Below, piece by piece: positions 58,200 to 64,000 of a DNA stretch of 64,000 nt (its first letter is position 1; each line of letters opens with the position of its first letter). Under the pieces are notes generated by a model. It saw only the letters and a program-made list of their open reading frames with translations, searched no databases and was not told the DNA's origin. Made by a program: the position numbers and the translations under genes. Source of the DNA: Pseudomonas hygromyciniae (lineage in GTDB: Bacteria; Pseudomonadota; Gammaproteobacteria; Pseudomonadales; Pseudomonadaceae); assembly GCF_016925675.1 (NCBI RefSeq), contig NZ_CP070506.1, forward strand, positions 2,726,501 to 2,790,500. Direction: 5' to 3'.

Positions 58200-58290
58200 A
58201 GCGGGCTTGCTCGCGAAAGCAGTGGGTCAGTCAACATCAATGTTTGCTGGGCCGACGCCTTCGCGAGCAAGCCCGCTCCCACAGGGGGTG
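58200..58290. repeat. REP pair of the CGGGCTTGCTCGCG class, first copy interrupted by the IS
   Basis: Two inverted REPs: GCGGGCTTGCTCGCGAAAGC (58201-58220), whose outer part lies beyond the IS at 57021-57031, and an intact opposite copy containing GAGCAAGCCCGCTCCCACAG at about 58264-58283. The class differs from the GGGGCTGC class elsewhere in the window. Confidence 0.88.
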
Positions 58291-58310
58291 TGGATGCCTA
58301 AGTCTTTCTG

Positions 58311-59123
58311 TCAGTTAAGGCCCAACTTTCCACGCAGGGTCGACAGGTCTTCGGCCAAGGTGTTGACCGGGCCGACCAAGGCCTTGCGGTCGTTTTCCTT
58401 GACCTTGTCATAGGTCTCAAAGCCACCATCAGCCGTTTTGTATTTGGCCAGGATGCTGTCCACGGTGGCGAAGTTCTTGTCGACCTTGGCCAAAAACGCC
58501 TTGTCCTGTTGCTCGATCTGCCCACGGAACAGGTCGACGATCTTCTTCGCGCCGTCGATATTGCCCTGAAAGTCATACAGGTCGGTGTGGCTGTAGCGGT
58601 CTTCTTCGCCGGAGATCTTGGTGGCGGCCACTTCTTCGAGCAATGCGGCAGCTCCGCCGACGACTTTTTCTGGTGGGAAGGTCAGGCCGGCGACGCGGGT
58701 TTGCAGGTCCTTGACGTCCTTGTTCAAACCATCGGCCAAGGCGCCCAGGCCCTGGGTGCTGTTCTCGGCAAACAGGCTGTATTCGATGCGGTGGAAGCCG
58801 GTGAAATCTTCTGCCTTCACGCCTTTTTCGTGATCGTCGACCCGTGAGTCGATCGAGGCATCGAGGTCGCTGAACAACTCGGCGATGGGCTCGATGGACT
58901 CATAGTGCACGCGGGTGGGGGCATAGAGTTTTTTTGCGGTGGCCAGGTCGCCTTTTTTCACCGCGTCGGTAAAGGCCTGGGTCTGGGTGACCAGTTCATC
59001 GATCTTGTCGGTGACATAGATCTTGTAGTCCGACACCGGCCCAACCAGGTCCAGGGGCGCCGTCGCGGCAAAGGCTGCGAGCGGAGAAAGGGTCAACAAC
59101 AACGCAAGAGACGACATCTTCAT
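58311..59123 (-). CDS. efeM: Imelysin-type EfeM/EfeO-like periplasmic iron protein
   Basis: 270 residues from ATG 59123 ([10 protein letters not shown]), with signal peptide [15 protein letters not shown]. It is a Peptidase_M75/imelysin domain alone, without the cupredoxin of EfeO. The metal motif is HxxE in [15 protein letters not shown], with [16 protein letters not shown] as the second conserved block. About 45 percent of conserved positions match the EfeO in the same operon by eye. It is last in the efe operon, 25 bp after efeB, and probably binds or delivers Fe in the periplasm. Confidence 0.88.
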   Translation of the reverse strand: MKMSSLALLLTLSPLAAFAATAPLDLVGPVSDYKIYVTDKIDELVTQTQAFTDAVKKGDLATAKKLYAPTRVHYESIEPIAELFSDLDASIDSRVDDHEKGVKAEDFTGFHRIEYSLFAENSTQGLGALADGLNKDVKDLQTRVAGLTFPPEKVVGGAAALLEEVAATKISGEEDRYSHTDLYDFQGNIDGAKKIVDLFRGQIEQQDKAFLAKVDKNFATVDSILAKYKTADGGFETYDKVKENDRKALVGPVNTLAEDLSTLRGKLGLN

Positions 59124-59148
59124 GGGACGGTTTCCGCTGGGATGGGGT

Positions 59149-60439
59149 TTAGGTGTTGGCAGTGCTGTGCAGCAAGGTGCGGCCGATGAAATCCTGCGGC
59201 CCGGTGACGCCTGGCAGCGTGAAGAAGTACCCACCGCCCACCGGCTTGAGGTACTCCTCCAGCGGCTCGCCATTGAGCCGGGTTTGCACAGTAATGAAGC
59301 CTTTTTCCAGGTCAGCCTGGTAGCAGATAAACAACAGGCCCATGTCCAACTGGCCGTTCTTGTTGACGCCGTTGGAGTAGTTGAACGGCCGGCGCAGGAT
59401 CAGGTTGGCCTGGGTTGCGGCGGTGCGCGGGTTGGCCAGGCGGATATGGGCATCGAGCTTGGTCAGCTTGCCTTCTGGGTCTGTGCTGTAGTCGGGCACC
59501 TGGGCTTCGTTGTGACCGCCTACGGGCGCGCCGCTGGTCTTGATCCGGCCAATGATGCTTTCCTGTTCCTGCAAGGGCGTGCGGTCCCAGCGTTCGACGA
59601 AGTTGCGGATGATCCGCACCGCCTGGTAGCTGCCATTGGCTGCCCAGGCGGGTTCGTCACTGCCGGGCTGGACCCAGACCAGTTGGTCCATGGCCTTGGC
59701 GTCGTTGGAGTCCGGGTTGGCCGAGCCATCGCGAAAACCCAGGAAGTTGCGCGCACTCTGTGCCGGTTGCCCGGCCCGGGCGGGCGCCTGGGGCGGTACG
59801 CTGCCTTCCTGTTTCCAGCGCACCAGCAGCAGGTCCGGCAGGTTTTTCACGATATCGCGCAGGGCGTGGATGTTGGTGTCGGGGGTGTTGGAGCTGAACT
59901 GCAGGCTCAAGTCGCCATGGCACTGCGCAGGTTCCAGAGCATCGTTGGGGAAACCGACCATGCGGCTCAGGCGCTTGGGCTTGGCGCCGGCCAGGCCGAA
60001 ACGTTCGTCGAACAGCGACTCACCCACCGACACGGTAATCGTCAGGTTATCCGGGGTGACCACCGGGCCGAGGATCCCGGAGTCAGTGGGCGGTAGTTTC
60101 GGATCGACTTGTAGCACCGTACCGCCGGTCATCAGGAAACCGATACGCTCGTTGAGGGTGCGAAACAGCCGCTCCAGGTCTTCGCGGTCGCTGGCCAACA
60201 CATCGAACGCCACCAGCATGCCGCAGGCCGGGCGCGGGGTGACGATGCCGCTCTGGTGCTTGCCGTGGAAGGCGTGGTGGTCCTGGGTTTTCTCGCTGCT
60301 GGGGGGCAGCGGTGACCTGGGCCGCGCCGGCCGCTATTGCCGGGCAACTGAGGCTGCTGCCGGCAATCGCCGCACCGGTGGCGGCCATGCCCAGCAACAC
60401 GCGGCGGCGCTGGGCGTTGAACTGTTCTGAATCACTCAT
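59149..60439 (-). pseudogene. efeB: EfeB dye-decolorising heme peroxidase, frame broken by +1
   Basis: About 429 residues when repaired. Starts at ATG 60439 with a Tat signal (NAQRRRVLLGMAATG). The frame is lost at six G's on + (60301-60306); removing one gives [20 protein letters not shown] and joins to [17 protein letters not shown]. The DyP signature GFRDG is in [13 protein letters not shown], and the proximal heme His lies in the later [22 protein letters not shown] region ([10 protein letters not shown]). It works in the periplasm with EfeU and EfeO in ferrous iron oxidation or heme iron release. Operon position between efeO and efeM supports the call. Probably intact in the organism. 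Confidence 0.9.
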
Positions 60440-60453
60440 TTGTTCGGTCGTCT

Positions 60454-61657
60454 TCACTTAAGGCCTGTGAGGCCAAGGGCTGGGTCGATTCCATCGAGTG
60501 CGGCGGCCAGAGCCTTGGCCTTGTCGGCGATCTGCTGGCGCTGATCGGCGGTAACGCTGTCATAGGTGCGGTAGTTGCCATCGACCTGCAGGCCGTCGAG
60601 TTGCACGGCGAAGGCGCTGATCGCGCTATCGATACCTGGCAACAGGTCGGCAGCGGACTTGGTCAAAAGCGGACGCATCAGCTCAACCACCTTGCGCGTG
60701 ACCGCCAGGTTTGCGGCAAAGCCATTGAGGTCCAAGTGGCTGTAGCGTTCCTCTTCGCCACTCGCGGCGCGCACGTCGGCCAGGCTATTGAGGTTGCGCA
60801 CCAGGATGCTGACCAGTTGCTCGGGCGGCAGTGACTGCGCGAGCAACTGTTGCTTGAGGGTGGTGACGTCACTTAGCAAGCGCTGGGCAATCGGTGCCAG
60901 GCCGTCGAGGTTGTGCTGCGCGAACAGGCCGTACTCCAGGCGGTGGAAGCCGCTGAAGGCCGGGTCCTGTTCGCGTTTTTCGAAGTAATCGGCGCGGGCA
61001 TTGATTGCGTTGTCCAGCTCGGCCAGGCGTTGGGCCGCCGGGGCGAGGCGCTGGTAAGCCTCGCGTGCCGGCAGGTACAGGGCCTGGGCTTGGCTCAGGT
61101 CGCCCGCAGCAATCGCTTGTTCGAGCGCGCTGACGGCCTTGATCAAGGCGCTGCCCTGGCTATTGAGGTACACGCGAAACTCCGACAGCGGGCCGATAAA
61201 GGCCACCATCGACGGCTTGGCTTTGGCCAGGGCATCGGACTCGGCGGTCGGGGTCACATGCAAGGTGCCGCGCGGGTTGCTCAACAGGCCGCAGGTGATG
61301 GCGTAGTCGCCCGGCAACAGGTTAGCGTTGATCACCTGGCTCAGGCCGGGGGCGATGTTTTCACGCTCTTCGACCACCAGTACGCCGTCGAGGATTTCCC
61401 ACTCCACTGCGCGATCGGAGCGGTTGATGATGCGAAAACTCGCACGACCGGCCGGCACCGTCAGGGCGTTGGGTTCGCAGGCTTGGGCGTGGATGATTAC
61501 CGCGATTTCGTTGTGATTGACCTGGCGCTTGGCCGCGGCCAATTGCGAGGCGTAGTAGAACAGGCCACCGGCAGCGATCATCACGATCACCGAGCCGGCT
61601 AGCGCCCACCGCAAGGCGCGGGGTGGCGAGGCGGGGGGCAGGGGCTTGGTTTGGCAA
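60454..61657 (-). pseudogene. efeO: EfeO periplasmic cupredoxin-imelysin iron protein, frame broken by +1 near the N-terminus
   Basis: The long frame (MRWALAGS...) opens at a TTG at 61614 with no ribosome-binding site. Removing one base from six G's (61633-61638) extends it to TTG 61657, preceded by AAGG within the efeU stop, giving MPNQAPAPASPPRALRWALAG and a 400-residue protein. One membrane anchor or signal (GSVIVMIAAGGLFYYA), then a cupredoxin domain (about 50-135; IHAQACEPNALTVPAG, DYAITCGLL) and a Peptidase_M75 domain (about 150-395) with FSGFHRLEYGLFAQH and EEERYSHLDLNGF. It supplies iron to the EfeU permease. Confidence 0.88.
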
Positions 61658-61666
61658 GGGACGACC

Positions 61667-62500
61667 TTACTGGCTGGAGACGGAAGAGGAGGTGGCTGGC
61701 GCGGCGGGCATAAAGAACATCACCAACGCCAGCACCAGATAAATCAGGTAGGCACCCAGGGTGCTGACGGTCGGCGCATCCTGATAGCCGAACATGCCGG
61801 CCAGTACCGAACCTAGCGGGCCATCCATCGGCAATGTGGCGCTGAAATCGAACAGCACGCGCTGCAAGTGGTTCCACACCCCGGCTTCATGCAGGGCCTG
61901 CACCGAGTTGGCGAGGATGCCGGCGGCCACAACCAGGATGAACAGCCCGGTCCAGCGAAAAAACGCGCCGAGGTTCAGGCGCATGCTGCCGCTGTAGATC
62001 AGGAACCCCACGACAATCGCCAGCACCAGGCCGAGCAGGGCGCCGATGGGCGCTGCCGGACCTTCGCTTTGCTGGAACACCGCGAGCAGGAAGAACACGG
62101 TTTCCAGGCCTTCGCGGGCCACGGCGAAAAACACCATGGCGATCAGGGCGATCACCTGGTTGCGCGAGCCGGCCAAGGCGTGATCCAGGGATTGGTGCAG
62201 GGAGTGCTTGATCGAGCGCGCGACTTTACGCATCCAGAACACCATGGAACTGAGAATGCCCACGGCCACCAGGCCGACAATGCCTTCGAACAGTTCTTGC
62301 TGTTTTTGCGGAAACTCGGCGCTGACCAACTCCAGACCACCGCCGATCAGCAGGGCCAGGGCAGCGGCCAGAAACACGCCAATCCAAACCGCCGGCATCC
62401 ATTGGCCACGGCCGGTCTGTTGCAGGTAGCTGGCGATGATGCCAACGATCAATGCGGCTTCAATGCCTTCGCGCAGCATGATGAGAAAGGGAACGAGCAT
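61667..62500 (-). CDS. efeU: EfeU/FTR1-type iron permease
   Basis: 277 residues from ATG 62500 (MLVPFLIMLREG); a longer GTG start is unnecessary. Seven spans. Two REGxE motifs carry iron: LREGIEAALIVGII (residue about 10) and AREGLETVFFLLAVF (about 140). Gly/Ala-rich helices follow. First gene of the efeUOB-M operon, 10 bp ahead of efeO, with a strong Fur box upstream. It imports iron across the inner membrane, like yeast Ftr1p. Confidence 0.94.
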   Translation of the reverse strand: MLVPFLIMLREGIEAALIVGIIASYLQQTGRGQWMPAVWIGVFLAAALALLIGGGLELVSAEFPQKQQELFEGIVGLVAVGILSSMVFWMRKVARSIKHSLHQSLDHALAGSRNQVIALIAMVFFAVAREGLETVFFLLAVFQQSEGPAAPIGALLGLVLAIVVGFLIYSGSMRLNLGAFFRWTGLFILVVAAGILANSVQALHEAGVWNHLQRVLFDFSATLPMDGPLGSVLAGMFGYQDAPTVSTLGAYLIYLVLALVMFFMPAAPATSSSVSSQ

Positions 62501-62540
62501 CGGGCACCGCAACGTAATTAGTTAGGGTGCTAAGTTGTAA

Positions 62541-62559
62541 CATAATGATACTCATTGCT
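62541..62559. promoter_or_regulatory. Fur box of the efe operon
   Basis: CATAATGATACTCATTGCT matches the 19-bp Fur consensus GATAATGATAATCATTATC at 14 positions, including ATAATGATA without a break. It lies 41 bp upstream of efeU. Repression of the operon by Fe-Fur is expected. Confidence 0.8.
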
Positions 62560-62709
62560 AAACAGAGGATCTTGACCTTTCCTGAACAGCCGCTGAACAG
62601 CCCTCTATCTCCTGGCTTCTGCAAGGATTGATGAAATGCCAGGCCTCTCTGTTCCTTCCAGGCCAGCACGCTCCTACAATGGCCGACCTACAAGATTGAG
62701 CCCTTGCCC

Positions 62710-63726
62710 ATGTCGGAAAAAGACACAATCTCCATCCACCTGGTTCGCGAAGCCTTGTTGCAAAGTTGCGCCCCCGGTGCGGCGACGCGAGAGGCCCTGA
62801 ACAAGGTAGGGATTGACCCAGCGTTGCTGGAGCAGCCCGCCGCCCGGGTTCCGGCCCTGGCGTACGCGCGGCTCTGGCGCTTGCTGGCGCGCCGCCGGGA
62901 TGATGAGTTCTTTGGCATGGACCCGCGCAAGTTGAAGTCCGGCAGCCTGGCGTTCCTGTGTCGCGCCTCCATGGCCCAGCCCACCCTGGGCGAAGCCCTG
63001 GAAACCGGCCTGGGCTTCCTGTCGCTGATGCTCGAACACCTGCCTGCCCAATTGGTACGCCAGCAAAGCCTGGCGGAAATTGTCTTGCTGGAGCCCGAGC
63101 CCGAACCGCGACGGGCGTTCACCTATTTTTGCTACTGGATGATCGTCCACGGCGTCGCTTGCTGGCTGGCTGGCCGACGGATTCCGATCCTGGCCATCGA
63201 ATTGCGCAGTGCGCAGCCGGCCTTTTGTGATGATTACCAGGTGATGTTTTCCGACAACCTGCGTTTTGATCGCACCCGTACGCGGATGATCTTCTCGGCA
63301 GACTGCCTCGACCTGCCGGTCAAGCGCAGCCCCGAAGAACTCAAGCGCTTCCTGGCCCATGCACCGGCCAATATCCTGGTCAAATACCGCGACCCCGACA
63401 GTCTGGCGATGCGCATCAAGCACGACCTGCGCCAACGCCCGGCCCAGCAGTGGCCGGAAACCCAAAGCCTAGCCCAAGAGTTGTGCATGTCGGCTTCCAC
63501 CCTGCGCCGGCGCCTGGCCGAAGAAGGGCAGACCTACCAGGGGCTCAAGGACAGCGTGCGCAAGGAACTGGCGGTTGTCTGGCTGGCCGAGGCTGATATC
63601 AGCTTCGCCGAGATCGCCAGCCGCCTGGGTTTTGCCGATGTAAGTTCGTTCTATAAGGCGTTTCGCAAGTGGTCGGGGTCCAATCCTGGGCATTATCGTA
63701 GCTTGATTCTTAATGACGCCAACTAA
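62710..63726 (+). CDS. AraC-family regulator with Arabinose_bd-type sensor domain
   Basis: 338 residues from ATG 62710. The N-terminal 200 residues form the Arabinose_bd (OruR/ArgR-like) ligand domain typical of Pseudomonas AraC proteins: VPALAYARLWRLLARRRDDEFFGMD in pieces, then LTYFCYWMIVHGV-like helices. The C-terminal HTH_18 domain has LCMSASTLRRRLAEEGQTYQGLKDSVR and ISFAEIASRLGFADVSSFYKAFRKWSGSNPG in pieces. It is divergent from the efe operon, 210 bp away, but nothing shows that it controls it. The ligand is unknown. Confidence 0.9.
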   Translation: MSEKDTISIHLVREALLQSCAPGAATREALNKVGIDPALLEQPAARVPALAYARLWRLLARRRDDEFFGMDPRKLKSGSLAFLCRASMAQPTLGEALETGLGFLSLMLEHLPAQLVRQQSLAEIVLLEPEPEPRRAFTYFCYWMIVHGVACWLAGRRIPILAIELRSAQPAFCDDYQVMFSDNLRFDRTRTRMIFSADCLDLPVKRSPEELKRFLAHAPANILVKYRDPDSLAMRIKHDLRQRPAQQWPETQSLAQELCMSASTLRRRLAEEGQTYQGLKDSVRKELAVVWLAEADISFAEIASRLGFADVSSFYKAFRKWSGSNPGHYRSLILNDAN

Positions 63727-63766
63727 GCCGTCGGCACTGCGCAGCCTGCATGGCAACAGAGCTTCT

Positions 63767-63916
63767 GTGGCGAGGGGGCTTGTCCCCCGCTGGGCTGCGT
63801 AGCAGCCCCAAAACCTGCACCCTCGGTTGACCTGACACACCTCGGTGATCTTATTGGGGCTGCTACGCAGCCCAGCGAGGGGACAAGCCCCCTCGCCACG
63901 ACAGCCCCCTCGCCAC
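63767..63916. repeat. REP pair plus half copy
   Basis: REPs at 63767-63808 and 63856-63899 in opposite orientation, with a half copy AGCCCCCTCGCCAC at 63903-63916. They carry the GGGGGCTTGTCCCC variant. No gene lies in 63727-64000. Confidence 0.85.
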
Positions 63917-63947
63917 AAAAGCCGCTGCAAACACCAGAGCAAAAAAA

Positions 63948-63974
63948 GCCCCGTGACCGAATGGACCACGGGGC
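63948..63974 (-). terminator. Rho-independent terminator of a gene beyond the right edge
   Basis: Stem GCCCCGTG / CACGGGGC with an 11-nt loop and seven A's on its left (63941-63947), giving U7 on the minus strand. It would end a minus-strand gene lying past 64000. Confidence 0.75.
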
Positions 63975-64000
63975 TAAAAATTGGCTGGATGCGACCAACC

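Larger units (their letters stand above)
57030..58201 (-). mobile_element. IS110-family element inserted in a REP, CT core duplicated
   Basis: About 1170 bp. The left flank on + ends AAATGTGGGAG (57021-57031) and the right flank begins GCGGGCTTGCTCGCG (58201 on). Joining them gives the uninterrupted Pseudomonas REP GTGGGAGCGGGCTTGCTCG. In the transposase direction the element is flanked by AAGCCCG-CT on one side and CT-CCCAC on the other, so the CT dinucleotide is present at both ends, as in IS621. There are no long terminal inverted repeats, as usual for the family. It contains one recombinase gene and a 200-bp 5' non-coding region. Confidence 0.85.

Overview
This looks like a chromosomal window from the Pseudomonas fluorescens group. 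The evidence is the high GC content, the dispersed GC-rich REP/BIME palindromes of two Pseudomonas classes, and gene sets with clear Pseudomonas counterparts: orphan ccoN next to a siroheme reductase, wzz2-lpxO, pvdQ, pssA and efeUOB. No rRNA, tRNA or CRISPR array was recognised. All assignments come from reading the sequence and from knowledge of the families; no database search was run.

Layout. 1-3.9 kb: orphan cbb3 oxidase subunit ccoN4, divergent from a nirA/cysI-type reductase and a DUF934 gene, with an ANR-like site between them. 4-5.2 kb: a lipoprotein and a single-domain response regulator. 5.4-12 kb: a signalling operon (CHASE3-GAF hybrid kinase with three receivers, CheR, CheB, REC-kinase, receiver). 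12.1-12.7 kb: an AT-rich orphan gene. 12.8-16 kb: a KaiC-like ATPase and hybrid kinase operon. 16-18.1 kb: a TPR/HEAT protein and a bestrophin. 18.5-24.1 kb: a five-gene short/branched-chain acyl-CoA oxidation operon. 24.2-27.7 kb: a 1178-residue toxin/effector-like protein. 28-32.2 kb: small membrane protein, Fur-like regulator, pvdQ, pnuC and an NMN-forming kinase. 32.3-33.1 kb: a tandem REP array. 33.1-43 kb: chemoreceptor, uppP, azoreductase/LysR, hydrolase/MFS and ABC-F. 43-51.6 kb: methyltransferase, wzz2, lpxO, sugar dehydrogenase, TetR operon and pssA. 51.8-55.6 kb: a second large toxin-like gene, paralogous to the first. 57.0-58.2 kb: an IS110-family element inserted in a REP. 58.3-62.5 kb: a Fur-boxed efeUOB iron-uptake operon with an extra imelysin. 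62.7-63.7 kb: an AraC regulator.

Two points stand out. First, the IS110 element has readable ends: it sits inside a Pseudomonas REP with a duplicated CT core. Its 5' non-coding region can fold a stem-internal loop-stem whose two loop sides carry 7-nt guides matching the two halves of the interrupted REP. This is the signature of a bridge RNA programmed for REP targets. Second, at least nine reading-frame breaks, in seven otherwise intact genes (KaiC, acyl-CoA dehydrogenase, chemoreceptor, MFS twice, large toxin twice, EfeB, EfeO), are each repaired by removing one base from a homopolymer of 5-7. This looks like a systematic +1 homopolymer error in the assembly, so these genes are reported as frameshifted but are probably functional in the organism.
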